DNA of 64,000 nucleotides. It comes from Saccharum officinarum (lineage: Eukaryota; Streptophyta; Magnoliopsida; Poales; Poaceae). A program made the position numbers and the translations under genes. Under the pieces are notes generated by a model that ran no database searches, was not told the origin of the DNA, and worked only from the letters and a program-made list of their open reading frames with translations. The stretch lies in assembly GCA_020631735.1 (NCBI GenBank), contig CM036209.1, forward strand, positions 1,058,743-1,122,742. The letters run 5' to 3'. Shown here piece after piece: positions 11,805-23,410 of the stretch; position 1 is the first letter of the stretch; the number at the start of each line of letters is the position of its first letter.

Positions 11805-12300
11805 GACGACCAGACGCGCCGATCGAGCCTGATCAGACACGCTCAACCGTGTCCGATCGCCCTGCACTGTCCACGTGTTCTCTCTAGATTCAAACGCGCG
11901 CCCGATCCTCCAACGGTCACTGCGCAAACGGTCAAATGCAACGACCGGACGCGCCGCTCAACCGACCGGACGCGCCGATCGCACAGCACCACGCGCACGC
12001 GAAGCATCGACCGGACACGCTCCAACAACGACCGGACGCGACAGTGCCAGCGTCCGGTTGAGTCCAGTAAGCTCCCTCAACGACTGGACGCGTCCGATCG
12101 CGTGTGACCGGACGCGCCGCGCGTTCGATCACTTTGCGAACGCAGTTCCTTCTGGGTGCCTGACGGACGCGCCGGTCCCACGAGTGACCGGACGCGCCGG
12201 TGCAAACCCTAACACCCGGCGCCTGACTGCTGCGTTGAACTGACCGGACGCGTCCGGTCATACCATGACCGCGTCCGGTGCAGCGTCCGGTCACCTCTGT
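11805..12300. repeat. CpG palindrome cluster in LTR B
   Basis: Irregular repeats of GACCGGACGCG, CGCGTCCGGTC and degenerate forms, including AGTGCCAGCGTCCGGTTGAG, which is shared with LTR A. Located just upstream of the TATA box in element orientation. Confidence 0.85.
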
Positions 12301-13213
12301 GACCTCCGTTCGCCTCCGTTTCTTTTCTGACTTCCGCGTAGTGGAAAATAGGCATTTCAACTCCTCGAAAACGCCTGAATCCCGCCTCGCAAGCTCGGCG
12401 GGAGGGAGAGAGGACCCAAACCCTCTCTACCGCTCAAACTCCATCACCTTCGCAAATGTGCCAACACCAACAAGTGATCACCACCTTGTGCACGTGTGTT
12501 AGCATTTTCATAATCATTTTCGAAGGTTTTCCAGTTAGCTCACTAGGCCCTACATGCAATGCACTTCATGAATTCACCTAGTGGCACCCGTGCGTCGAAT
12601 AACCGATAAGACTTCCCCTCTTTAATAGTTCGGCTATCGATCCTAAACCACTCACACCCTCTATGGTGTCTTGAGTGCAAAACAAAATGGCCCTATGGTT
12701 ATACCTTTGCCTTGAGCCCATTTTGTTTTTCCAAAAGATATGATCCACTTCATATCATCACATGACTGTCTCGATCCATCAACCTTGACTTCACTTGCTC
12801 TTCACCGTTGCATCAGTCTGTCGGCGCCAAGTCTTGCTCAAGCTTCACCATCGCATGGTCCTTCGCTTCGAAGCCTCGACTTGCCCTTCACCTTCACAAC
12901 CGGTCCATCGAGCCAGGCATCATCTCGGTCTTCATCATCTTGGTCACATGAGTCAATGTCATGTCTCATATTCAATGACCACCTTTATCTAAATCATCCA
13001 CTTAGATACAAAGGTTAGTCCTATGTTTCATCAATTAGCCAAAACCAAGCTAGGGACTTTCACCTATGCACCCACAAGCGGATCCACTGCTCGTGTGTCT
13101 CGGTCTAGTTCTTCTTTGTAAACCTCTTCTTGCGGTCATAACTATACCAAATCGTTAATTAGTGCTTTTAGCAAAGAAAAACATATGCCAGTACCAGTGA
13201 AATAGAAATGCAC

Positions 13214-13313
13214 NNNNNNNNNNNNNNNNNNNNNNNNNNNNNNNNNNNNNNNNNNNNNNNNNNNNNNNNNNNNNNNNNNNNNNNNNNNNNNNNNNNNNNN
13301 NNNNNNNNNNNNN
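13214..13313. other. Assembly gap (100 N)
   Basis: Exactly 100 N, the conventional size for an unknown gap. Any feature spanning it is unreliable, including apparent ORFs through it. Confidence 0.99.
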
Positions 13314-14250
13314 TATAGGTTCAAGCATGTAACCACAACTATTTCTAGCAAGGCTAAGCACACACTTTACTCAACAACATGGAGTAAGGCATTCTTATTT
13401 AGCTTCATTCAAGAAAGATAGTGTAAACACATTGATCACAAGTTACACACTATAGAACAAGGGTGAGAGGAGCATAACTATGCATAAGGCAACAATCATG
13501 AAGATGCATGCTTCGTCCTATTTTTCCTCACAAGATTGCCAACCTAAAGTGGCGATCACGTTCTATGTCGGTGGCATAACACGCACTCTCTCGATATATA
13601 GCTAGTCATCAGCTACATTCGACTTACGCATTCGTGGTTAGTGTACCTGCAGAAAAGTTTCATTGCAGCCCAACATTTCCCAATATAGCACACAATGAAA
13701 GCAGAGAAGTAAAATTCTAAGTACTCCCATGTACATATACCCCGTATATATACATGTAGCACCAAGACCACCCGAATCATTAATCACCCACAATTAAGTA
13801 CCTTCATATATACATGTGTGTAACATGTACATAATCCAGTAACCAAAACTAGCTCTCCCCTAGACCGCAGGTTGTACGGTCATGCTCTCACAACTCACAC
13901 TTACCTGAGCGTAGGTGCGATGTTACATAAAAGTAAACTAGCGACATATATGACTATTTCATATATGAAGGCTACCTCTAATCTAACACACTGGTAGCAT
14001 AGTGTAGGAGAGTCATCACACATACATACCTTGGCCTGGGCGTAGATGAATAAATGAAAAACCCCCAAGTTAGTACTTATATAAGCCACCTACTAATCCT
14101 TATATGGGCATAAGGAAATTGACCACTGGCATACTTAGGTTTAAAATTCAGTTTTCACAAACCTATATATAGCTATAAGTTGGTAAAACTGATTTTATAA
14201 AACAAAATCTTTGTTTTAAATACACATACGACAAGTTTAATGTTGAATCT

Positions 14251-14263
14251 TGCTCTGATACTA
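14251..14263 (-). other. Element E primer-binding site
   Basis: Minus strand TAGTATCAGAGCA, one base off the initiator-Met tRNA site TGGTATCAGAGC, two bases from the LTR end at 14266. It shows that LTR E is a 5' LTR with attached internal sequence, not a solo LTR. Confidence 0.75.
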
Positions 14264-16229
14264 GCTGTAACAGAACCGTCCAAATTATAAGAGCACAAGT
14301 ACAAAAACAATCACCGAAATAATCAAATTCTCGCACTTGAGCCCATATAACTCCGGTAGTCCAATGAAATCACGAGGAATTTCAAACCAACCAACATACA
14401 AGCCAAGATCGTAGTGATTCAACATAATAAGTCACATGTTACAACCATTTTACAAGTAAATCAATTTACATTGGAGTTCAACATAGTTATTACAACTTAA
14501 GTTCAAAAGTAGCGGAAGCAAAGTAATTTAAAACTAACATTAATCTTATTTCAAATACATGCCAGTACCACGGTCGACTTCCAACAAAAGCATTAGAGAT
14601 AAGGTAAATAAGAAGGATCATGCCCGTGATCACACTCCGCCACAAGGCAGGAGCCAACCAACTCTTGCAGCCGCCAAGATACATCACAACCTGCGACAAG
14701 TGGGGATAAAACCCTGAGTACGATAAAGTACTCACCTAGACTTACCCGTCAAAAACCAGAAATAAAATGACACCAAGGATCATGCAAGGCTGATATAAAG
14801 TGGGGCTAGCTTGACAACATTTTGCATAAAAGCTTAATATAGATGATCAATCATTAATGCTTAAGCATCAAGTTAATTATCATTAACCTATCATCTATAT
14901 TAGAACATGTACTAGAGCACTCACTTTATTAGGAGCAAACAATATTAACCATAGCAGGTATAAATTGAGGCAACCTTTCCATCGTGATCCAATTAACCAT
15001 CCGTTCAATTTAATGGAATCTACGTTGCCGCTGCTCAAGTCAAGTGCTCACTAACCGGGAGCGACGGCGATTTAAATCGAATTCCTATCCAGCTGGAGGG
15101 TATTTCTAACACTCACCGTGTAGACCCCTGCCAGGGTCGCACAGGCCACCTTTTCATATGATTCAGGAATCGCGGGTCCGAATGATGTCGCGACCCTAAG
15201 GGCGACACTCTGCCAGGTGATAGGGACTCTAACCCCCCCTTGGTCTCACGCCAATGTCCCCAAGCACATCCTTTCTCTCCTCCAAGAAGCAACCTACCAT
15301 TCGATTCCCGGCCTGAATCACATTACTCGGCTTCGTGGTCGGAACGACTTATCCGGCCAACTAAGTGTTAGACTGCGTTCAACATGACTCAAGGACGTAC
15401 AGCGAATCGGTCCTTAAACGACTCAGACGGGGATAGATTCACACCCAAGACCTCCATGCCTTGTCGCTTCACTATCATCATCCCGCCTGGTCTCATTTCA
15501 TTTTATTAACACATGGTTCCTTTCCACGATAGCAAATATAGTCAACCGTGCCATATATGAATATCCCTATATCTCGCACGTAACAGGAAATCACCTGACT
15601 TCTACTGCTTAAAGCAGGGCTAAGCATCTACTCGATCCTAATCTATGTAGGATTCAAGGATTCATATATCTGGACAAGGAATGATATAATGCAGCAAGGG
15701 TTTCCAACCAACTCCTATCACTTAATGCAACAATACTTATAACATATATAGAATTGATTGCTTTAAAGATAGGAGGCTTATAATGCTCCAGGGCTTGCCT
15801 GAGATCCGACACAAGTCAGTTTAGTTAGCTTGCACCGTCATGGTGACATCTCCGGTCCTAGCACTTGCATTCAGGGGTTCTTCCATCTTCTGGACAGCCC
15901 ACCGTTACACCATCATCTGTCTCCACATCATGCGATCCACGTCCACGTGTTGTACCCTAGCGTACCTAGGATGAGATGCATAGATGCAGATGCATGAACA
16001 TAAAGAATACACATGAAGGAATGCAACAAGCATACTAAACAAGCATATGTTACACTATACACACATAAGCATGTCATACAACCAGCTAGCTATACATGAT
16101 CAAGTACTTCACAATTTAGCAAAACATTTTAGGCATGCTACCTTAACTCTAGGTGTCCAAGATAACCATTTGCAATCATACAAACAAGAGCAAGTAGAAG
16201 CAAACAATTCTAGATACAAGTAGATTTGG

Positions 16230-17640
16230 ACAGCAGCAAACAGTCACTTGTTTCAAACATAACTTAAGATACAAATATCCCACAAGGATGATCTAAGACT
16301 TTATGAAAATCCATAGAAATTGTCTACAAGATTGATGTTTACATAAAAAGCTAATTACAAAGTTAAACAGGTCAAACATATAGATGTTTCAGACCTATCT
16401 AGACATGGACATAAAACTGATTGCAACTTCAGAGAAGCATAACTGTAGTTACACAAATCCAAATGACTTGCAAGAAGACATTTTGGAAAGCTTATGAAAT
16501 TATCTACATTTCATCTTTAATCATCTCAACCTGATTCCCAAGTTATCATGACCAAACATGCCAATCTTTAAAGTCTGCACAGAAGGTAATTAAAATCTGA
16601 CAGTAGACTTATTAAGCATGTAACTCTTAAACTATCAGACCTGGGATCATGAAAATTTAACACAAGAAAGATAAGATAATTATCTACAACTTTTGTATTT
16701 ACCAAAATCACAGTAAACATCATTTACACCATGAAACTAGTTGCACGAGTAACACCACACATGCAGCCCAACAGCAGTGGTAAAATTATAGACAGAAAAC
16801 TGATAGAAACTTCAGAGAAGCATAAATGGAGTTCTAGACCTCCAACAAACATGATTCTCAACTTTATGGAAAGCTTATAAAGTTACCTACAACTTTCTTG
16901 TAATCATCTTAAGATGATTCTATAGTTAACATGGTCAATTAATTAAATAATTGCATCTCTGTCCAAAATATGGACAGAATCTGATATGCCACTTTAAACC
17001 GTTATAACTTGAGTTTCACAAATCCAATAATTATGGTTCTGGACTTTTTAGAAAGATTAACAAGTTGCGAACAATTTTGTTATAAACATCTAGAGCTAAT
17101 TGTGCTACTAACTAGGTCACACATTATAAACAAGGCAACCCTGTCTGGGTTTGGACAGAAACAGCTACAGCACTTTAGACTACTATAGTTAAACATATAC
17201 TTAACCAAAAATTGTGCTCTTTAGCTTTTTGAAAAGCTTAAGAAAATTACTACAAATCATTTATTGTCATCAAGGCATGATTCATAACTTAACTAAGCCA
17301 AACAATGCATATATGCAGAACTGTCCAGAATAGAAGCAAAGCAGCATATAGCATTTGTTATTTTTATAGCTCCTAAACTATCAAGCCTAAAATCTTGAAA
17401 TTTTTACTAGACATCATACATCACAAGTGTAACACGTCACAAAAATTTCACTTCATTTGGAGTTATATATTTACAGTTATTAAAAATAACAGATCCAACT
17501 AGCATTCAAAACCTAGTTGCATAAATCTATTTTTACAGCTAAAACTTTAAACTAAAACATGCCATATTATAGATCCACTGCATAGAAAATTTCACAAGGA
17601 TTCCAAAAAGTCCTCATTTGCTATTTTACAATTTTTCTAT
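16230..17640. repeat. Degenerate ~185-bp periodic repeat inside LTR E
   Basis: A block of the type 'wording A (CATAACTT...) + TTTATGGAAAGCTTA + ACAACTTT.GTA.TCATCT' recurs at about 16252, 16428, 16615, 16812, 16995, 17180, 17365 and 17535, spaced 170-197 bp. Copies are strongly diverged but share the order: a 'TATAACT' motif, a short AAT.ATG... element, GAAAGCTTA, then ACAA..TT.T and a closing GTCTGGACAGAA-type motif. Confidence 0.6.
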
Positions 17641-17799
17641 CATTTACTATGTATTTTCAAAGTTCAGCCATTTAAATGCAATACTAATTCCGAAAAAGAA
17701 AAAAAGAAAACATTATGCAGAGTGAACACAAAACTTTCCACAAATCATGTAAGCCCCTATATGTAAATCCTTTGTCTCTAGCACTTTTGCAAAGTGAAC

Positions 17800-18230
17800 A
17801 CAACAAAGATTTTCAGCCTCGCTAGATGGTCCTTCTTCCTCACAGCGACGGAAAACAGAGAAGGGGACGGAGGAGGCCGGCTTGATTCCGGTGAGATAGC
17901 GGCCCAGGACGACGAAGGAGCAGATGGCAGCCAACAGCAGCGGCAGGAGGGAGGAGGAGAGGGGTGGCTGGTGTTGGAAGAGGAGGGGCAAAGGAGGGGC
18001 GACGGCAACAGCGAGCTCCAGCCCGACTCGGCCATGGCTTCGGGCACGAGAGAGCGAGAGAGAAATAGACCGAGGAAAAGAGAAGAAGGGAGCGAGTGAA
18101 GGGTCGGCTCGATCCCCTTTTTCTCCCCCTCGACACAGAGTAGCCCGGGGAGGTGGCGCTCATGCACGGGCACGGAGGCCACACGGCGCTCGGTCCTTTC
18201 CGATGTCGGCCACCAAGTTTCAGCGCCTCC
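17800..18230. other. GC-rich island within LTR E
   Basis: Abrupt switch from roughly one-third GC to strongly GC-rich sequence, including purine-rich runs (GGAGGGAGGAGGAGAGG) and AGAGAGCGAGAGAG. Several overlapping ORFs up to 155 codons occur on both strands, but none has recognisable domains and they are best explained by base composition. The position, upstream of where the LTR transcript would run on the minus strand, suggests a CpG-rich promoter/leader zone, by analogy with other grass Gypsy LTRs. Confidence 0.5.
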
Positions 18231-19189
18231 AAAACTGCCATCCAAAAGTGACGTATTTACGAGTCTGCCACTCTTCTAATCTCACCTCTATCTCTTAAAC
18301 CAGATGACAATTCGACCAACAAATTATACCGCTGCGTAGGGCTATGAGAGTACTACAACATTGCTTATAGGAGCTCAGTCAAATTCCACTGGTTTGCGAG
18401 ATATTAATTCCCACCATAGGGTTGCACAGGAGGAGTCAAAATTGCACTGTGATCAGCTTGACAGCACTTCGGGGTGGGATCGGGACGCGGTCCAAAAATA
18501 AAGTTTGTTGCATACAAACTAAACTCCAATTTTCATTAAAGGTCAAACTTCATATCTCGAACAAAAATAGTAGTTTCACTTCGGTCAACACCGCGTCGGA
18601 AGAAACCCTAGTTTTGAGGTTCGGGACCGATTTGCGGCATCTTCTTGTCACTTGTTCCACATGAGCCTTTCATAAGTGTTGTTGTAGGGTTCAATTGGAG
18701 TTGTTTGGTCAAGGTTGCAAGACTTGGTTGATGACATATGTTCTCATTCTCTAAACAAAACAATCCAAGCAAGATATGACTCATTCCTTCAAAATTTCTA
18801 ACTCTACTATGACTTATCATTTCATTTGACTTCTTGATTCCAAACTTCAAGAAACTTTTTCAGGGATCAATATAGATAGTTATTGAGGTGAGACATGTGA
18901 AGATACTTTGATAGCAACACCCAAGCATATATCTTTTAATTGAGCCTATATGTAAGCGAGGGTGCAATATCCAAGTTTAGGTTAGGGCTTATTTCCATAG
19001 GTTTGACTTTGACATTGTCATCTCCATTAATCTATCATGTTTGAGCTTAAACCCACTACTTAATTGGTGATAAACACGTGGGGTGTTACAGTATATGTCA
19101 ATAAATTTATTATTTCTAACAATTTTTATTAAAGATAGATAAAATGGACTTTGTACAAAACTAAAGTGACATGTAATTTTGAATGAAGA

Positions 19190-20190
19190 GAGCAGTACTA
19201 CATTCTGTCAACAAACCGAATGTTCATACAACAAAAAAAACAAGCAAGAAAGGTTATTCCTCTTGTCTAAAACATCATATAGTAAACAAACAAGCCAAAT
19301 GCTTATCCTGATCCTTGACGACTTGTTTCTAAGACGTGAGAGAATTGATGGTACCATGGTTTTAAAGTGTATCTTTGTGGGTCAAACTGGTCTTAGGATG
19401 ACTAACATGAAACGGCATGTAGTTGGGGCTTTTTGGCGAACCCGAACCAACATGTAAGAGCTATCTCGTTATGTATGCCGAGTCTCGGAGTCTATCGACA
19501 GTTAGGTGCCACCATTGCCTTTTTGCATCTTTTGCTCTTATAGCTCATTGCGTGAAGCCAGAAGAGATAATTGTGAATCTAAAGTAGATGTATGAGACTA
19601 AGAGAAGGTAACTGCCTAGCTTTGCGTAGAAACTAAATGGAAAATTGTCTGTTAAGTAGGGAAAGAAGGAAAAGGGTGTCCTAAAAGCCGCATCAACAAT
19701 GTTTGATTTCTCAGGTCTCGTCTTCTTCGGTCTCCTTATTTTCAGGTGAACTTTGAGGTTTTCAGGTGGTTTGATCCAAGCAAAGTTTTTCAAGCCCCTC
19801 GTAAAAGTTGTTTTAGGTGGGCAACACATGTAAAATGTTAGACGAGAGCAATTCAAATGTGGTGTCACATTTCGAGTCTACGACAGAATTGTTATCGCAA
19901 TCAATGGCTTTATAACTGCAATGGTCGTTGCACAGTAACAAAAAGTCCCATTATATTCATTCATGACAATGGCAAAAAATGATTCATTGCGTAGAGTTTT
20001 CACATCACATCCATGATGACTTGTGAGTCTCTTATGTTACCATACATACCATCTTAATACTAATACTGATTCTAATTGCTATGTATGGTATCTATTGAAT
20101 GAAATACTACAATTGATATAGTAACAAACCAACGCATTCCGTGTGCCATATTTTCTTCTCTAGAAAACCAATTCACCCTACTTTTGAGAA
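19190..20190. repeat. Macro-duplication copy I (single-monomer version)
   Basis: Collinear, diverged match to the segment starting about 20250 (copy II). Landmarks: CATACAACAAA..CAAGAA (19217 vs 20317), TATCCTGATCCTTG (19305 vs 20400), GACTAACATGAAAC, then one ~245-bp monomer (about 19450-19700), then the trailer with ATTCATTCATGACAATGGC and TACCATCTTAATACTAAT (19955-20060 vs 23160-23290). It lacks both the monomer expansion and the retroposon seen in copy II. Confidence 0.7.
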
Positions 20191-20394
20191 ACGAAACTCG
20201 AACATGCTTATCCACCCATCAAAATTGAATGGAAGTGGGAATGTGAAAACAAGATGAGACATTCCACCATCTGCTCTACTTGGGTTTGATAGAATAGAGA
20301 ATCGGCGAAAAGGGTGCAACATAAACAAGAACTTGGTTTTCTGAAACCTTTTTGCCTTGTTTTCTGTCTGTGGGATAGCAAAAGTTGTCTTATG

Positions 20395-22945
20395 TTTTTA
20401 TCTTGATCCTTGGATTGTTTTGTAAACGTGACAAATTGACGGTAACAAGGTTTCAAAATATATCTTGTGGTTCAAATCGGCTCTAGGACTGACATGAAAC
20501 TCCATGTAGCTAGTGTCATTTGGTGAACCAACATGTAAGAACTGGCACATTTTGCGTGTTTTATCTATTGGCGGTCGGGTGCGTCTATTGGCTTTTGCGT
20601 GTTTTGTGCTTATAGACCATAGCCTGAAGCCAAAATATATGATTGCAGATATATAGTAGTTGTATGAGACTAGAAGAAGGTAACGATTTAGCTTCACGCT
20701 AAAGTTTGATTAAAAATCACATATAAAGTAGGAAAAAAGGTGTAGTAAAAAATCATATCCATAATATTAGAATTAACACATAAGAACTGGTTCATTTTGC
20801 ATGTTTAATCTCATTGGCGGTTGGGTGCGTCTATTGGCTTTTGCATGTTTTGCGCTTATAGTCGGTGAAGCCAAAAGATATGATTGTGGATATAAAGTTG
20901 TTGTATGAAACTAGAAGAAGGTGATTGTTTGGCTTCACGCTAGAGTTTGATTAAAAAACCACATATAGAGTAGGGAAAAACGATATAGTAAAAAACCATA
21001 TCCATAATATTAGAGCCAACACATAAGAACTGGCTTATTTTGCGTGTTTCATCTATTGGCGGTCGGGTGCAACTATTGGCTTTTGCGTGTTTGGCGCTTA
21101 TAGTCCATAGCCTGAAGCCAAAAGATATAATCGTGGATATAAAATAGTTGTATGAGACTAGAAGAAGGCAACGATATAGCTTCACGCTAAAGTTTTATTA
21201 AAAAACCACATATAGAGTAGGAAAAAATGTATAGTAAAAAATCATATCAATAATATTAGAACCAACACGTAAGAACCGGCTCATTTTGCGGTTTCATCTA
21301 TTGGCAGTCGGGTGCATCTATTGCCTTTTTGCGTGTTATGTGCTAATAGTCCATAGCCTGATGCCAAAAGATATGATCGTGGATATAAAATAGTTGTACG
21401 AGACTAGAAGAAGGTAACCGTATAGCTTCACGCTAAATTTTGATTAAAAAACCCACATTTAGAGTAGGGAAAAGCGATATAATAAAAAAATCATATCCAT
21501 AATATTAGAACCAACACGTAAGAACTGGCTTATTTTGCATGTTTCATCTATTGGCGGTCAGGTGCGGCTATTGGCTTTTGCGCGTTTTGCGCTTATAGTC
21601 CGTAACCTGAAGCCAAAAGATATAATCGCGGATATACAATAGTTGTATGAGACTAGAAGAAGGTAACCGTATAGCTTCACACTAAAGTTTGATTAAAAAA
21701 ACCACATATAGAGTAGGGAAAACGATATAGTAAAAAAGTCATATCCATAATATCAGAACCAACACGTAAGAACTGGCTTATTTTGCATGTTTCATCTATT
21801 GGCGGTCGGGTGCGGCTATTGGTTTTTGCGCATTTTGCACTTATAGTCCGTAGCCTGAAGCCAAAAGATAGCCGTATAGCTTCACGCTAAAGTTTTATTA
21901 AAAACCACATATAGAGTAGAAAAAAAACGTATAGTAAAAAATCATATTAATAATATTAGAACCAACACCTAAGAACTGGTTTGTTTTGCGGTTTCATCTA
22001 TTATATTGGTGGTTAGATGCGTCTATTGGTTTTTTGCGTGTTTTGTGCTTATAGTTCATAGCCTAAAGCTAAAAGATATACTCGTGAATATAAAATAGTT
22101 GTATAAGACTCGAAGAAGATAGCCGTTTAGCTTCACGCCTACAAAAAACACATAGAGAGTAGGAAAAAAAGATATAGTAAAAATTTATATCAATAACATT
22201 GTAACCAACACATAAGAACTGGCTCGTTTTGCGTGTTTCATTTTTTTGGCGGTTGGGTGCGAATATTGGCTTTTGCCTATGTTGCGCTTATAGTCCATAG
22301 CCTGAAGCCAAAAGATATAATCGTGGATATAAAATAGTTGTATGAGACTATAAGAAGGTAACCGTATAGCTTCACACTGAAGTTTGATTAAAAAAACACA
22401 TATAGAGTAGGAAAAATATATAGTAAAAAATCATATCAATAATATTAAAACCAACACGGAAGAACTTGCTTGTTTTATGGTTTCATCTACTGGCGGTCGG
22501 GTGCATCTATTGGCTTCTGCGTGTTTTACGCTTATAGTATGTAGCCTGAAGCCAAAATATATAATTGTGGATATAAAATAGTTGTATGAGACTAGAAGAA
22601 GCTAACCGTATAGCTTCACGCTAAAGTTTGATTAAAAAAACCACATATAGAGTAGGCAAAAAGATATAGTAAAAAAAATCATATCAATATATTAGAGCCA
22701 ACACGTAAGAATTGACTCGTTTTGCGGTTTCGTCTATTTGGGGTCGGGTGCACCTATCGGTTGCCATGTGTTATGCGTGATAGTCCATAGCCTGAAGCTA
22801 AAAGATATGATCGTGGATATAAAGTACTTGTATGAGACTAGAAGAATATTACCGTTTAGCTTCACGCTATAGTTTGATTAAAAAGAAAACCATATATAGA
22901 GTAGGTAAAATGGTGTGGTAAAAAATCATATCAGTAATATTAGGT
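20395..22945. repeat. Tandem array of ~245-bp units, about 10 copies
   Basis: Anchored on AGAACTGGCT.ATTTTGC, the unit starts recur at 20541, 20786, 21029, 21275, 21524, 21772, 21975, 22218, 22464 and 22711: intervals 245, 243, 246, 249, 248, 203, 243, 246 and 247 bp. The 203-bp interval is an internally deleted unit. Each unit contains ATCTATTGGCGGTCGGGTGC, TATAGTCCATAGCCTGAAGC, GGATATAAAATAGTTGTATG, ATAGCTTCACGCTAAAGTTT and CACATATAGAGTAGG. No ORF is conserved across units, so this is a satellite-like, noncoding array. It ends at about 22945, where the trailer shared with copy I begins. Confidence 0.92.
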
Positions 22946-23410
22946 TTCTCGAGGTTATGTTTAATTATTTTCTTGTGAGTTTCGAGGTTTTTAGGTGGTT
23001 TGATCGAGCAAAGTTTTAAACCCTCACAAAAAGAGAATTTAGATGGGCGACAACCGTAAAATGATGATGGAAGCTATTCAAATGTGATGTTAGACTCGAG
23101 TCTGTGACAAACTTGTTAATAACTCAAATGGTCGGTGAAGGGTAACAAAGTCACATTTTATTCATTCGTCTCAATGGCAAAAGGGAAAAAATTGATTCAC
23201 CACGTAGACTTTCACGTCTACGATGACTAGTAACTTGTGAATCTGTCATGTTACCATACATGCTATCTTAATACTAATATTAATCCTAATCACTACATAC
23301 TATCTCTATTGAAACATTACAATTGACACTAATGAACACAGTGCAAATTTCACGTGTGTACCACATTTCTGTTCTTTATTAGAAAATAGAAACGACCTCA
23401 GCCCACTTTT
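22946..23410. repeat. Macro-duplication copy II trailer
   Basis: Diverged copy of 19700-20170 (shared TGGTTTGATC.AGCAAAGTTTT, TTACCATACAT.C.ATCTTAATACTAAT, AAT.ACTACAATTGA). It continues beyond the retroposon at 24271, with AAGTGGGAATGTGAAAAC and GGCAGCATAAACGAGA matching copy I/II starts near 20230 and 20317. Confidence 0.7.

Larger units (their letters stand above)
3605..13062 (-). mobile_element. Element B: SIRE-type Copia retrotransposon interrupted by A
   Basis: Near-complete minus-strand element: 5' LTR 10834-13062, PBS, gag, protease/integrase/RT/RNase H pol, noncoding 3' region, PPT and the first 826 bp of the 3' LTR, where element A interrupts it. By eye about twenty substitutions plus a few indels separate the 826-bp 3' LTR piece from its 5' counterpart (12239-13062, 824 bp), so B is not very recent. 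It lies within the internal region of Gypsy element E; the five bases after its 5' LTR are CCTAT (13063-13067), whose partner would lie outside the window. Coding lesions (a stop and frameshifts) make B non-autonomous. Confidence 0.88.
10834..13062 (-). repeat. Element B 5' LTR (2229 bp)
   Basis: Plus-strand TGTAAGGTCC at 10834 to GGGACTTTCA ending 13062. Its right 824 bp match the 3' LTR remnant at 3605-4430. It contains a TATA box and the CpG palindrome cluster. The left end resembles LTR A (shared TGTAAGGTCC and GCTAGAGGGGGG, GTGAATAGCCT), then the two diverge. Confidence 0.92.
13063..14265 (-). mobile_element. Element E internal remnant (Gypsy-type, 5' leader/gag side)
   Basis: AT-rich sequence between B's outer LTR end and the PBS of element E, with a 100-N gap at 13214-13313. 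No convincing protein can be read. The PBS next to LTR E shows it belongs to E's internal region, and B interrupts it. The rest of E is presumably on the far left of the nest, outside the window. Confidence 0.55.
14266..19090 (-). repeat. Element E giant 5' LTR (4825 bp), Ty3/Gypsy type
   Basis: Bounded by plus-strand TGTAACAGAA (14266) and ...GGGGTGTTACA (ending 19090): matching TGTAACA/TGTTACA termini and an adjacent PBS. TGTAACACCC-type ends and multi-kilobase LTRs are typical of grass Gypsy elements (Tekay/Del or Tat groups; the lineage is inference because no pol is present). It contains a degenerate periodic array (about 16230-17640) and a sharp GC-rich island (about 17800-18230). The outer flank begins GTATA (19091), a candidate half of its target-site duplication. 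It carries no protein-coding gene that I recognise. Confidence 0.75.

Noticed and set aside
1..13062. Tandem retrotransposon sharing a single LTR (LTR-internal-LTR-internal)
   Set aside because: The apparent shared LTR is a composite of two different LTRs with a sharp boundary at 3604/3605, so nested insertion explains it better.
13142..13363. ORFs that cross the N gap
   Set aside because: Their central part is undetermined sequence, so they have no support.
17778..18245. Overlapping ORFs of 124-155 codons on both strands in the GC island of LTR E
   Set aside because: They overlap in several frames, have low-complexity Ser/Pro/Arg composition and no domain; GC-rich composition alone produces such ORFs.
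14266..19090. Solo LTR
   Set aside because: A near-perfect PBS sits two bases from the inner end, so internal sequence is attached.
20395..22945. Tandem gene family in the 245-bp array
   Set aside because: ORFs in the array are short and not conserved from unit to unit.
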